Notes: generated by a model from the letters alone, not told the origin. A stretch of 53,798 nt of DNA from Nitrososphaerota archaeon (GCA_028867275.1 JAGWGU010000005.1:1-53798), one strand, 5' to 3'. Counted from the stretch's first letter, positions 1-9,129 are shown. Numbers and translations are program-made.

Positions 1-1098
1 CTTGCATATTCCATGTATTCAAAATGGATAAAGAGTTGGAGAGACCTTCCCCTAAAGATTAATTTTTGGAATACTGCCCTTAGAGCGGAGATAAAGGCAA
101 CCAAGCCATTTTTGAGAACATCAGAGTTTCTCTGGCAAGAGGGCCATACGGTACACACAACAAAAGAAGAGGCAGAGGAGGAGGTAATGGCAATACTTGA
201 AATGTACAAAAAGACAGTAGAAGAAGAACTTGCAATTCCTGTAATCACTGGCAAAAAAAGCGAGAAGGAGAAATTTGTTGGGGCAGTTTACACCACAACA
301 ATGGAATCAATCATGCCAGATGGTAAAGCCCTTCAGATGGGAACATCACACTTTTTGGGACAAAACTTTTCAAAACCATTTGATGTAAAGTTCCTTGACA
401 AGCAAAATGTAGAGACCTTTGCATGGCAGACATCATGGGGAGTATCATGGCGACTAATAGGAGCACTGATCATGATTCACGGTGACGACAAGGGACTTGT
501 TCTGCCTCCACGAGTTGCACCCATTCAAGTAGTCATAGTTCCAATATACTATTCCCCACAAGACATGGAACTTGTCCTCAACAAGGCCTCAGAGATAAAA
601 CAGACATTGGCAAAACACAATCTTCGCATACACATGGATGTAAGAGATGAGGTGACTCCGGGATACAAGTTTCACGATTGGGAGATGAAGGGTGTCCCAT
701 TGCGAGTGGAGATAGGTCCAAAGGACATTGCAAAAGGTAAGATGGTTCTTGTCCGAAGAGACAATCTTAAAAAAACCGATCTTGCATTTGAAAATACAGA
801 GAGTGGAATTCTTGCCATGCTAGAAGAGATTCAGCAGAGTTTATTTGAGAATGCCAAGAATCTTTTAAAAGAAAAAACAAGAGAAGTTACAGATTTTGAA
901 GAATTCAAGTCAGAGATGGAAAAGGGCGCATTTCTTTATTCTCCATGGTGTGGACAGACAAAATGTGAGGAGATCATCAAAGAATCAACAGGTGCAGATA
1001 TCAGAGTAATTCCATTTGATGCAAAAACACAAGACTCCAAATGTATCGTATGTGAGAATCAAACCAAGATACATGCAATTTTTGCAAGAAGCTATTAG
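1..1098 (+). CDS. proS: Prolyl-tRNA synthetase, 3' part (5' end outside window)
   Basis: This is the C-terminal part of archaeal/eukaryote-type ProRS, a class II enzyme that charges tRNA-Pro with proline in the cytoplasm. The frame is open from the first base, so the gene starts upstream; the first in-window ATG (13) is internal. Visible are the catalytic-domain segments SWRDLPLKINFWNT and GTSHFLGQNF, then GDDKGLVLPPRVAP leading into the anticodon-binding domain. The C-terminal zinc-type domain keeps its cysteine pairs (CGQTKC and CIVC), and the protein ends in a Tyr, as archaeal ProRS usually does. Nothing looks damaged. The next gene follows after 62 nt with its own TATA-like sequence. Identity is close to certain. 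Confidence 0.96.
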   Translation, partial: LAYSMYSKWIKSWRDLPLKINFWNTALRAEIKATKPFLRTSEFLWQEGHTVHTTKEEAEEEVMAILEMYKKTVEEELAIPVITGKKSEKEKFVGAVYTTTMESIMPDGKALQMGTSHFLGQNFSKPFDVKFLDKQNVETFAWQTSWGVSWRLIGALIMIHGDDKGLVLPPRVAPIQVVIVPIYYSPQDMELVLNKASEIKQTLAKHNLRIHMDVRDEVTPGYKFHDWEMKGVPLRVEIGPKDIAKGKMVLVRRDNLKKTDLAFENTESGILAMLEEIQQSLFENAKNLLKEKTREVTDFEEFKSEMEKGAFLYSPWCGQTKCEEIIKESTGADIRVIPFDAKTQDSKCIVCENQTKIHAIFARSY

Positions 1099-1160
1099 CA
1101 ATGATAAGACACATCATTATAATCAGGCATTGTACCATACCAAAGGGATTGTGATGTAAA

Positions 1161-1472
1161 TTGTCAGGATCAAGTCCATACCGCGATAGAATTTACATAA
1201 TCAAGGACATCATTCTCACATTGGTCCAGTATGGTGAGCTTAACCAGACAGCCCTTGTGAGCTTTTGCGGTCTGAATTTAAAAAAACACAAACCAATACT
1301 TGGGGAACTAGAATCAAATGGTTTGATTCAAAGCGAGGAGCGAAATCTGGGAAAACGTATTATTACAATCTACAAGCCAACCCCAAAAGGGATTGAGTTC
1401 TGTAGAACAATTTTAGATCCTTATGAAACATTGTTCCCAAGAAAGAAAAGCAAACCAGACAAAGAAATCTAA
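1161..1472 (+). CDS. Small winged-helix DNA-binding protein
   Basis: A 103-residue protein starting at TTG 1161, behind a TATA-like CATTATAATC at about 1115. It resembles the thaumarchaeal single winged-helix regulators: an N-terminal helix (YIIKDIILTLVQYGELNQT), a recognition region (FCGLNLKKHKPILGELESNGLI) and a basic wing (RNLGKRIITIYKPTPKG). That arrangement fits a MarR/ArsR-like wHTH, here without metal-binding cysteines (one Cys in FCGLN and one in EFCRT). The ligand and targets cannot be told from sequence. The C terminus is lysine-rich. Its last 4 nt overlap the 3' end of the convergent membrane-protein gene. Confidence 0.75.
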   Translation: MSGSSPYRDRIYIIKDIILTLVQYGELNQTALVSFCGLNLKKHKPILGELESNGLIQSEERNLGKRIITIYKPTPKGIEFCRTILDPYETLFPRKKSKPDKEI

Positions 1473-1852
1473 TCCTGGTCTAGTCCATATTGTGATGCAA
1501 TCTTTTTGTCAATCTCGTCTTTCTGCTGTAAATATTCTTGGTATTTTTTATTCCAAGACTTTAGTGTCGCATATTGCCTGATTCCCACTATCATCCAACC
1601 AGCAGATATTGCAATGACTAGACCTAGCAGTATACTCAGTGCTATGCCAAATTCATATTCACGTTCAAGAACAATGAAAAAGTGGCTATGCGTTAGCAAG
1701 AAGATAGAAAGCCCTATTGCAAAAGGTGCCAGGATGAAACCCGATATTGAGACTCCAAGAAGAGTTCTTCTTATTTCAAGAATTTTTTGTATGAAACTAT
1801 CCATTAAATCAAGCACGTCAAGGCGAGATGTAGGTGTCTTATTTTCACTCAT
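1469..1852 (-). CDS. Hypothetical two-helix membrane protein
   Basis: A 127-residue protein with two strong hydrophobic segments (about residues 33-55, LLGVSISGFILAPFAIGLSIFLL, and 68-90, IALSILLGLVIAISAGWMIVG). They are separated by a short charged loop and followed by a charged, coiled-coil-like C terminus (about 95-122, rich in K, E and Q). The N-terminal 30 residues are soluble. I do not recognise a family; small two-TM proteins with a coiled tail are common in Nitrososphaeria. Function is unknown. Confidence 0.65.
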   Translation of the reverse strand: MSENKTPTSRLDVLDLMDSFIQKILEIRRTLLGVSISGFILAPFAIGLSIFLLTHSHFFIVLEREYEFGIALSILLGLVIAISAGWMIVGIRQYATLKSWNKKYQEYLQQKDEIDKKIASQYGLDQD

Positions 1853-1916
1853 CTGTGATTAGCCTTTTCCTGTTTTATGTGGAAAGATTTTCTAAAAAAC
1901 ATTTTGACTGCCAAAT

Positions 1917-2423
1917 TTACGGATCCACAGTTAATGTGCCCTTCATTTCTGGATGTATTGTTGAATAGTACGGATATGAGCCAGCCTTGTCAGCTAAAAA
2001 GTTTATTGTCTGAGCTTCAAAGTATTTCAGATGTCTTGTATGTACATTAAAGGCATCAATGTTCAGATCTTGGTCTGAGCTGGTATCCTTGTCTTCATTT
2101 ATCACATGTAATGCAACAAGTGTTCCTTGTGGAATGTGAATGGAAGGGTCAACGTTTGTACTAGAAATGCTCTTCTTTCCAGTTTTAGTCGATTGCTCAT
2201 CATAATAATACCCTTGATCATTGTGAGTTGCCAATATGTAGACATTGGAAGCTGTTGCAAATACTGGATGGTCTACGTTTACTGGAATTGCAGAGTTCCA
2301 TAGATAGTACACTCCTCCTGCTACAGCAACTGCAATAACTGCAACCGTTATTATCATACCTTTAGAGATCGGACTAGATTTGGCCTTGTTCTTCTGCTTC
2401 TTTACCACGATGAGATCAGTCAC
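1917..2423 (-). CDS. Membrane-anchored cupredoxin-like protein lacking the copper Cys
   Basis: 168 residues: a basic N terminus, one transmembrane anchor (about 22-45), then an extracellular beta domain ending in a plastocyanin/CoxII-like C-terminal loop. Type 1 copper proteins carry Cys, His and Met in that last loop (usually YYC-x2-HPxM). Here the loop reads YYSTIHPEMKG, so His157 and Met160 are kept but the Cys position is Ser154. The other expected His could be the one in FNVHTRH. The fold therefore looks preserved, but a normal blue-copper site is unlikely. It may bind copper in another way or serve a structural role. Thaumarchaea encode many periplasmic cupredoxins, so the family fits. 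Confidence 0.75.
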   Translation of the reverse strand: MTDLIVVKKQKNKAKSSPISKGMIITVAVIAVAVAGGVYYLWNSAIPVNVDHPVFATASNVYILATHNDQGYYYDEQSTKTGKKSISSTNVDPSIHIPQGTLVALHVINEDKDTSSDQDLNIDAFNVHTRHLKYFEAQTINFLADKAGSYPYYSTIHPEMKGTLTVDP

Positions 2424-2568
2424 TTGTGTGTATATTTATGTAATGATTACCAAAGTTTAGCAAAACATAATACCAAAAAACCAGATCGGTTAACTCGACT
2501 GTCATCATGGAACAATGTATAGTAAAATATAATATTTTGATGGCCAGTATTTTGGCAGAGATTTCAAC

Positions 2569-3780
2569 ATGAGAAAACTTGAAGCCATACTTATTGGTAT
2601 AACCATCGTTCTTGCTGCTACGGTTGCATTGCAATTTAGTAATGGAAGAACATTAAATGACATATCACAGGCAACGGTGCAGGGACCACCAGGACCACAA
2701 GGTCCGCCTGGACCACAAGGACCCCCCGGCCCTCCAGGATCTGCCGAATCAAGCATTGTAGCAACAGATTCCACTCTTACACATATTTTCAAGAACGCAG
2801 AAAATTCAGTAGTACAGATAACAAGCAAGGTCTCAACGGTAGACAATAATTTCATAATCAATGGACAGCCGCTTGAAAGCCAATCTACAAGACTTGGGTC
2901 AGGCTTTGTCTATGACAAGGAAGGGAGAATAATTACCAACAATCACGTGGTGGAAGGATCAAAGACAGTAAACGTGTCCTTTATTGATGGTAATACATAC
3001 ACTGCAAAGGTTGTTGGAACGGATCCTGGAAACGACATTGCAGTCATACAGATAATTGACAACTTTTCAGACGAGCCGCTTGTTCCACTAACACTTGGAA
3101 ATTCGTCAAATCTTGATGTGGGTCAACAAGTCATTGCAATAGGCAATCCATTTGGACTAAGCGATACAATGACAACAGGAATCATAAGCCAGATTGGAAG
3201 GTTACTTCCAAACGATAATTCTGCAGGATTTTCAATCCCTGATGTCATCCAGGTAGATGCCGCAATCAACCCAGGAAATTCTGGAGGGCCACTGCTGGAT
3301 CTGAACGGTCAAGTAGTTGGAATGAATACTGCAATCAGCACCAATACAGGTGACTTTGCAGGAGTGGGATTTGCCGTACCGGTAAATGCCATAAGCAGAA
3401 TAGCTCCAGTCTTGATCAAAAACGGTACATACTCTCACCCATACCTTGGCATATCAGGAGGAAGTTTGAATCCAGACATTTCACTTGCAAACGGTCTTGC
3501 AAGAAATTTCAAGGGAGTAATAATTGAAGGCACAGTCAAGGGAGGACCTGCAGACAAGGCAGGCATAACCCCAGCAACAACAGATCAAAATAACATTCCA
3601 CACGGAGGAGACATCATAACAGCAATTGACGGGCACCCAGTCAAGACAATCTATGATGTAATAGCATATCTTGACGAGCAGAAAAATGTCGGAGATAAGG
3701 TAGTACTGACAGTATACAGACAAGGAAAATCAATGGATGTAACTGCCACACTTGGTGCAAGACCAAGTCCATCTTCCTAG
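2569..3780 (+). CDS. htrA: HtrA/DegP-like serine protease with collagen-like stalk
   Basis: 403 residues. An N-terminal membrane anchor (about 7-22) is followed by a linker with six uninterrupted Gly-X-Y triplets (residues 39-57, all Pro or Gln at X/Y). Next comes a trypsin-like domain with the triad His126 (TNNHVVEG), Asp156 (GNDIAV) and Ser238 (NPGNSGGP), then one PDZ domain (about 290-395). HtrA proteases degrade misfolded proteins outside the membrane. The anchor implies the catalytic part faces the pseudoperiplasm. The collagen-like segment is unusual in this family and may act as a spacer or oligomerisation stalk. Its stop overlaps the convergent glycosylase gene by 4 nt. DNA of the stalk is locally much more GC-rich than its surroundings. 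Confidence 0.93.
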
Positions 3781-4358
3781 TTTTGGTCAAAAACATTTTT
3801 TGTTATCTTAAAATTCCACATCTTGTCATTTGCTTTTTTTATTCCAACTCTTGGTCCTGCAAAAATCTCTGATTTTTTTATTTCCAGTCCATCAAGGATA
3901 AACAGGTTAGATCTCTTTGTGAGGTCTTCCCCATATTCTTTTTTTGTTATCTTTAACGCCTGGGTCAGCTTGGCAGGTCCATTTGTAAGGTTTGAAATGT
4001 CAGAAGTTTTGCGCCGCCTTGACATGAAATCAATTCCCTGTCTTGGCACAAGAGATCTGATCAAGACCGCACCTGCTTCATAATCCTGACTTCGTGCCAC
4101 TGCATTTACACAATAATGCATGCCATATGTGAAATAGACATATGCCCTTCCAACCTGGCCAAACATAGCCTTGTTTCGCTCTGTCATTCCTCCATAAGTG
4201 TGGCTTGCAGGGTCGTCTTTGTATCGGTAGGCTTCAGTCTCCACTATAACTCCAGACACTATTTGTCCGTCAATTTTTCGAACCAGTATTTTTCCAAGCA
4301 AATCACGGGCAACATCTGTTGTATCTCGTTCATAAAATGAGCGAGCAAGTATCTTCAT
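3777..4358 (-). CDS. 3-methyladenine DNA glycosylase (AAG/MPG family)
   Basis: 193 residues, normal for this family. It excises alkylated or deaminated purines in base-excision repair. Family motifs are clear: LARSFYERDTTDVARDLLGK at the N terminus, the catalytic-Glu region GVIVETEAYRYKDDPASH, then GRAYVYFTYGMHYCVN and the substrate-pocket GPAKLTQALKI segment. The ATG overlaps the stop of the upstream uracil-DNA glycosylase by 4 nt (ATGA type), so the two repair enzymes are probably translationally coupled in one operon that starts with tldD. Confidence 0.95.
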   Translation of the reverse strand: MKILARSFYERDTTDVARDLLGKILVRKIDGQIVSGVIVETEAYRYKDDPASHTYGGMTERNKAMFGQVGRAYVYFTYGMHYCVNAVARSQDYEAGAVLIRSLVPRQGIDFMSRRRKTSDISNLTNGPAKLTQALKITKKEYGEDLTKRSNLFILDGLEIKKSEIFAGPRVGIKKANDKMWNFKITKNVFDQN

Positions 4359-4936
4359 TGTGAAATTTCCACATCCAGACCCTTTCTTAATTTATCCAGG
4401 GCCTGTGCCAGCAAGACAAAATCATCCTTGAGAACTTGACGCAGGCCAGGATTGTATATTATCGCAGCTGGATGTACTGTGACAAAATAAAGCTGGCCGT
4501 TATTTTTTACAATCTTACCACGGTTTTTTGTTATGGCACTACCATCAAGCAGTGAGCTATACGCAGTGTTTCCCAGTATGCAAATTATTTTGGGTTTTAT
4601 TATTTCCAGTTCTTCTGAAAGATATGGTCTGCATGCAGTCCGCTCTTCTGCTAGCGGCTGCCTGTTGTTTGGAGGCCTGCATTTTACTACATTTGTGATA
4701 TACACCTGATCCCTTGTAAATCCAGCATATTCCAGTGCCTCAGAAAGAATTTGACCGGCAGTGCCCACAAACGGTTTTCCCTGAAGGTCCTCATTTCTTC
4801 CAGGAGCCTCTCCTACAAAAATTATGTCAGAATGATAATTTCCAGTTCCCGGCACAGCATTTGTTCTTGATTTTGAGAGACTGCAATTGATACAAGAAAT
4901 TACTCTGTTTTTCACATCAGCTAGTTTTTCAGACAT
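4355..4936 (-). CDS. Family 4 uracil-DNA glycosylase (4Fe-4S)
   Basis: Removes uracil from DNA, which is important against cytosine deamination. Family 4 marks are present: cluster cysteines C15 and C18 (ISCINCSL), two further cysteines in VVKCRPPNN and ERTACRPYL, the uracil-pocket motif GEAPGRNED with GKPFVGTAGQ, and the terminal TVHPAAI motif. I chose the ATG at 4936 (protein starts MSEKLADV). It gives about 193 residues and begins one base after the tldD stop. The ATG at 4951 would add five unusual residues and overlap tldD. Lies between tldD and the alkyl-purine glycosylase gene in one operon. Confidence 0.94.
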   Translation of the reverse strand: MSEKLADVKNRVISCINCSLSKSRTNAVPGTGNYHSDIIFVGEAPGRNEDLQGKPFVGTAGQILSEALEYAGFTRDQVYITNVVKCRPPNNRQPLAEERTACRPYLSEELEIIKPKIICILGNTAYSSLLDGSAITKNRGKIVKNNGQLYFVTVHPAAIIYNPGLRQVLKDDFVLLAQALDKLRKGLDVEISQ

Positions 4937-4937
4937 T

Positions 4938-6365
4938 TTATGTTGCCACACTTTTTACAATTGACTTGCCACGTATATGTGGACCACCATTTCCCATCCT
5001 CATTATTTGCATTGGATCGCCCTTGCCACAGTTTCCAATTGGCCTGACCTGGAAATCTTTACCTCTTGCATCAATTGACTCGAAAAATTCTGGTGAGTTG
5101 CCCATCACAATGACATCTCTTAATAGCCCACCAAGTTCTCCGTTCTCAATTTTTTGTGCATATTGACATGAGATGCTCCAGTTATATCGCATCATGTCTA
5201 TTGAGGGTATTTTCATGTTACAGATCAAAAATCCATTCTTTACGTCTTTTATCATTTCATCAGGATTCCAATTTCCAGGTGCAATGCATGTGCATGCCAT
5301 CCTCACAAGAGGCATAAAGGAGTATCCAGTTGCTCGCATCGATGAATTTGGAACAGTGTCAAAAAGAGATGCAGTCTCTCTGCTTTGCATGTGGTTGCAC
5401 AGGTTTCCATCCTCCACAAGAACCTTCTTTGTTGCAGGCACACCTTCATCATCATACTTGTACCATCCAAGACTGGAAGGAATTGTTGGGTCATCAATTA
5501 CATTAAGTTCAGAAGAGCCAATTTTTGTTCCAAGTTTTCCTGCCCACCATGCACCTCCTGCCCATGCCATCTCTTTTCCAAGGACTCGGTCAGCCTCAGA
5601 TGGATGCCCAAGAATTTCATGAGAAAGCAATGCGACAAAATCCGGATTCATCACCACTGTTGCTTTTTCTTCTTTCACTGTTTTTGCATCAAGCAATGCA
5701 TCTGCTTTTTCAGAGATTTCTCTTGATGCTACAAGAATATCATTTTTGTCAGTAATCATCTCCAGTCCTCCCCTTCCTCCTTCAGTAGTACTTACTGACT
5801 GGGTCAACCCAGAATAATGTGCTGTTGCAGACAGATTTGCCATGACATCATCAAAGTCTTGAGTAATTTTTGATCCTTCGCTGTTTACAAAATACTTGTG
5901 AAACTTGTCGTGATGTATTGATACAGATGACTTGATTATTCTTTTTTTGTCATGAATTAGTTTGTCAGATTCAAGACCAATTTTTATCATCTCTTCAATA
6001 TTTGGTTCAACTAGCATCTTGAAACTTACATTATCAATAAAAGAGCGAACCTCTGCAAGCCTTACCTTTTGCTTTTTATTTTCCGAATAGTATCTTGCTG
6101 TCTTTACAGTATCCATGATATTCTGTTTTATACCATCAAAGGAGTGCCTGGCAGAGACAGAGTAAAATCCCCATGCTCCGTTTACTAGTACTCTGATCCC
6201 AAGACCAGAATCGTTTGATGAAACAAAGTTTTCAACCTCTCCATTTTCAATTACAAATCCAGATGTCTTTACAAGTTCTGCCCTTACGTCACAATACTGA
6301 GAGCCAGCATCAAGTGCAATTTTGACTGCTTTATCAGCATAATCTTCAAGAGACATAGCGTTCAC
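4938..6365 (-). CDS. tldD: TldD/PmbA-family metalloprotease
   Basis: 475 residues, full length for TldD. TldD/TldE proteins are cytoplasmic zinc-dependent peptidases that act on unfolded peptides; in bacteria they work as a heterodimer in antitoxin and microcin processing. The zinc motif HExxxH is seen in LLSHEILGHPSEADR at about residue 250, so this is the catalytic TldD-type subunit. No PmbA/TldE partner lies in the window. First gene of the tldD-UDG-AAG operon. Its role in the thaumarchaeon is unknown. Confidence 0.92.
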   Translation of the reverse strand: MNAMSLEDYADKAVKIALDAGSQYCDVRAELVKTSGFVIENGEVENFVSSNDSGLGIRVLVNGAWGFYSVSARHSFDGIKQNIMDTVKTARYYSENKKQKVRLAEVRSFIDNVSFKMLVEPNIEEMIKIGLESDKLIHDKKRIIKSSVSIHHDKFHKYFVNSEGSKITQDFDDVMANLSATAHYSGLTQSVSTTEGGRGGLEMITDKNDILVASREISEKADALLDAKTVKEEKATVVMNPDFVALLSHEILGHPSEADRVLGKEMAWAGGAWWAGKLGTKIGSSELNVIDDPTIPSSLGWYKYDDEGVPATKKVLVEDGNLCNHMQSRETASLFDTVPNSSMRATGYSFMPLVRMACTCIAPGNWNPDEMIKDVKNGFLICNMKIPSIDMMRYNWSISCQYAQKIENGELGGLLRDVIVMGNSPEFFESIDARGKDFQVRPIGNCGKGDPMQIMRMGNGGPHIRGKSIVKSVAT

Positions 6366-6379
6366 TAGGCTGACTCGTC

Positions 6380-8254
6380 CTATATTGGCGTTCTATTTGT
6401 CTCGACCTTTGGAACTGTAAATGAGAATGTGGTTCCTTTTGACAGTTCGCTCTGCATCCATATAGTACCACCATGGGCTTCTACGATTCCCTTGCAGATT
6501 GACAGACCAAGGCCACTTCCTCCCTTTTCTCTAGTACTTGTAGTATCAGCCTGATAGAATTTTTTAAAGATCTTGTCTTTTGCATCAGGAGGTATTCCCC
6601 TACCATTATCTGTGACTGAGACCATAGCCTCATGATCTTTTTCTTCAAGTTTCACCTCCACCTTGCCTGTCTTTGGAGAAGTTGCCTTGAGACTATTTTT
6701 TATCAAGTTGGTGAGTACTTGTTTTATTCTATCGTCATCGTAAAATGCATAGACATCTTTTTTTGGAGTATAACTAAGTGATATATCATCTGCAATTGCT
6801 TGTGGTTGCATTCCAAGTATTGCTTTTTCAACTGTTTCCTTGAGATTGTTTTTCTCTTTTTTGATCCTAAGCTGTCCTAGCTCTAGTTTCTGTGCATCAA
6901 GTAAATCAGAGATGAGCTGTAATAGAGTGGTGGCACTTGAGCTGATGATCTTGAGCCTTTCTTTTTGTGTTGCATTTAGCGGTCCAAGATGTTCACCAAG
7001 CAATATGTCAGAATATCCTTGAATCGGTACAAGAGGAGTCTTTAGTTCATGTGTAACCATTGCTAGGAATTCATCTTTTGCAATCTCGATTTTCTTGGTC
7101 TCTTCTTCTTTTTTCTGGATTGTCAATGACATTGCGTTAAATGTCTCTGCCAGTTCACCGATCTCATCTTTTGAAGTGTAGGCGATTTTCTCCCCATACA
7201 CACCCTCTTTGATACGACTGATTGCCTTTGTCAAAGTCTCAAGAGGCGATAAGGACTTTCTAATCAACAATATTACAACAACAAATACCACAATATCGGC
7301 AATTACGAACAATTGCACGATCAGAACCTTGTCGTGTAGTTGAGAATCAATGATTCCGTTCCATTGATTTACAAAGTTAGAGGTGACATTGAGTAATACG
7401 TTTCTTTGTGAGTTTAATTTGGATAATGCAGACCCAAAATCTTTTGACAGCAGCGTATTTGATTCAATGTAGACTAGTTTTGCATTGACAGATTCCCAGA
7501 GGGGATCAATTTGTCTAATAGAGTCAGAATTCTGTCGCGGAATTTCTGGTAGTGTTTCAGGCGTTATACCATAGGCGGCATATTCAGGGTCATTTAGCGG
7601 CAATCCCTCCAATTTTTTCAGATCAGCATCAAAGAGTATTCGGTCTTTTTTCAACGATGAAGTGACATTTCCTCCCTCACCAATGGAATACAATAGTGTT
7701 TTTTCACCTATGTCTTTTGCAAGACTTATCATCTCAAGTGCAATTATTTTGTGTTTATTGTAATTTCGATCCAGCGGAGAAAGATCATTTTCTATACCAT
7801 TTGCTAGTGAAATCAGTTCGCCGTTTTTACTAAGGACGTATGTTAGTCCATCCTTTACCTTTGAATCAAAGATGGTTTCTTTTTTTATCTTCTCTGCATC
7901 TTCTTTGTATGGAGCCCATGCATCACCCACATTTTCATATGCAGGAGTCAATTCTGGTGGAACTGCAACTACATTTAGTCCACCAATATTTCCTCCCACA
8001 CCAAGCCGTGCATATGTTGTATCAAAATCAGATATTTGTTGTGCCATAGTTGCTCTATCTCCCTCATTTCCACTTGCAATAGAATTTGCAGTACCACCAA
8101 TTCTTTCAACTATAACCTTGAGATCACTTGCATAGCTGATAGAGTGTAGAATATCTTGATTTTGCTGCGACGTAAATATCAATAGGTAAAAGTTGACAGC
8201 AGAAACCCCAATTATCACGGCTAACAAAAAATATGTCTTTTGGGTCAGTTTCAC
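6380..8254 (-). CDS. Membrane histidine kinase with HAMP domain
   Basis: A sensor kinase of about 624 residues if started at GTG 8254 (VKLTQKTYFLL). Longer starts would run through the divergent gene at 8319 and the shared promoter region. Order: TM1 near the N terminus, a roughly 270-residue extracellular sensor region without a recognised fold, TM2 (IVQLFVIADIVVFVVVILLI), HAMP, HisKA with the phospho-His in AMVTHELKTPLVPIQGY, and HATPase_c with N box (NLIKNSLKA), G1 (DNGRGIPPDAK) and G2 (GGSGLGLSICKGI). It very likely autophosphorylates. Plausible partners are the adjacent Hpt protein and CheY-like regulator. The signal is unknown. Confidence 0.92.
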   Translation of the reverse strand: MKLTQKTYFLLAVIIGVSAVNFYLLIFTSQQNQDILHSISYASDLKVIVERIGGTANSIASGNEGDRATMAQQISDFDTTYARLGVGGNIGGLNVVAVPPELTPAYENVGDAWAPYKEDAEKIKKETIFDSKVKDGLTYVLSKNGELISLANGIENDLSPLDRNYNKHKIIALEMISLAKDIGEKTLLYSIGEGGNVTSSLKKDRILFDADLKKLEGLPLNDPEYAAYGITPETLPEIPRQNSDSIRQIDPLWESVNAKLVYIESNTLLSKDFGSALSKLNSQRNVLLNVTSNFVNQWNGIIDSQLHDKVLIVQLFVIADIVVFVVVILLIRKSLSPLETLTKAISRIKEGVYGEKIAYTSKDEIGELAETFNAMSLTIQKKEEETKKIEIAKDEFLAMVTHELKTPLVPIQGYSDILLGEHLGPLNATQKERLKIISSSATTLLQLISDLLDAQKLELGQLRIKKEKNNLKETVEKAILGMQPQAIADDISLSYTPKKDVYAFYDDDRIKQVLTNLIKNSLKATSPKTGKVEVKLEEKDHEAMVSVTDNGRGIPPDAKDKIFKKFYQADTTSTREKGGSGLGLSICKGIVEAHGGTIWMQSELSKGTTFSFTVPKVETNRTPI

Positions 8255-8318
8255 AAGGAAAAAAAGGCAGCGGGCGGGTATAAAAGTTAGTATAAAAGAT
8301 ATGTAGTAAGTAGTTAAA
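8255..8318. promoter_or_regulatory. Divergent promoter region, kinase / Hpt
   Basis: Only 64 nt separate the kinase GTG (minus) from the Hpt ATG (plus). The stretch has two TATA-like plus-strand sequences (GGTATAAAAG near 8277 and AGTATAAAAG near 8290), the second about 22-28 nt before ATG 8319. The shared region suggests common control of sensor and relay. Minus-strand elements are less clear. Confidence 0.5.
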
Positions 8319-8687
8319 ATGTCTGACGAGTTTCTCAGAGTGGCAAGGCAGGAAATACAATCAGAGATAGACATCTTGAATGAAATATTTCTTATCTGTA
8401 CCAACGATGAACAGCTCTATGAAAAATCAACAGAGATTGAAAAGCACATGCATAAAATCAAAGGTTTGGCACCAATGATGGAACAAGAGAAAATGGGCGA
8501 GATTGCAAGAATAAGTGACATAGTTTTAAAACATGTTGCAAGCCATGGCATACTGAAAGGCTCACATGGAATAACCATGGATGCGATAAATATAATGTCC
8601 AGTCTTTTTAGCGGAAATGCCAATATCCCGATAGACGATTTTAGAAAGCATGTAAGAGATTCATGTCCACAGATTTTTGGATTTTAA
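8319..8687 (+). CDS. Hpt-domain phosphotransfer protein
   Basis: 122 residues, all predicted helical. The segment EKHMHKIKGLAPMMEQEKMG matches the Hpt consensus H-x2-KG-x10-G (His45, Lys48, Gly49, Gly60). This motif is also seen in the P1 domain of CheA. A free-standing Hpt protein relays phosphate between a kinase or receiver and a response regulator. It lies head-to-head with a histidine kinase and 42 nt upstream of a CheY-like receiver, so a phosphorelay is plausible. The phosphoacceptor could be His45 or, less likely, His43. Confidence 0.82.
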   Translation: MSDEFLRVARQEIQSEIDILNEIFLICTNDEQLYEKSTEIEKHMHKIKGLAPMMEQEKMGEIARISDIVLKHVASHGILKGSHGITMDAINIMSSLFSGNANIPIDDFRKHVRDSCPQIFGF

Positions 8688-8729
8688 ATCACACTTGTAA
8701 TTATATAGCACAAACTCTGTAGAGTCGAT

Positions 8730-9092
8730 ATGGCCAATGTGATGATAGTTGATGATTCTGATGCCATTAGAATGGTCTTAAAGGACATACTTGTCATAGG
8801 CCAGCATAACTTGGTTGCAGAATTATCAAGCGGCATAGGAGTATTGGAAGAATATACCAAGACAAAGCCAGATGTTATACTTCTTGACATGGCAATGCCA
8901 AAAAAAGATGGCCTTGCAGTGCTTAGGGAAATTATTTCATACAATCCAAAAGCCAAGGTAATCATGGTTTCAGCTAGTGACAATCAAGAGACCATCAGAG
9001 AATGCATCAAGGCAGGTGCTAGTACATATGTTTTAAAACCATTTAATTTTCAAGAAGTGTTGGATATAATCAGCCACATCACAAAATCATAG
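8730..9092 (+). CDS. CheY-like single-domain response regulator
   Basis: 120 residues forming a complete receiver domain with no output domain. Acidic pocket Asp8-Asp9 (IVDDSD), phosphoacceptor Asp53 (VILLDMAMPKKDG), Ser81 (VMVSASD) and Lys103 (YVLKPFNF) are all present. It would act by protein-protein contact, as CheY does, or as a phosphate sink. No chemotaxis or archaellum genes are in the window. The preceding gene encodes an Hpt protein. Confidence 0.93.
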   Translation: MANVMIVDDSDAIRMVLKDILVIGQHNLVAELSSGIGVLEEYTKTKPDVILLDMAMPKKDGLAVLREIISYNPKAKVIMVSASDNQETIRECIKAGASTYVLKPFNFQEVLDIISHITKS

Positions 9093-9129
9093 ATTTGCAA
9101 TGCTACATAGGTACAGTTATGATTAAAAG

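Noticed and set aside
2505-2861. Minus-strand frame with Gly/Pro-rich repeat
   Set aside because: Shadow of the collagen-like codons of the HtrA gene on the other strand.
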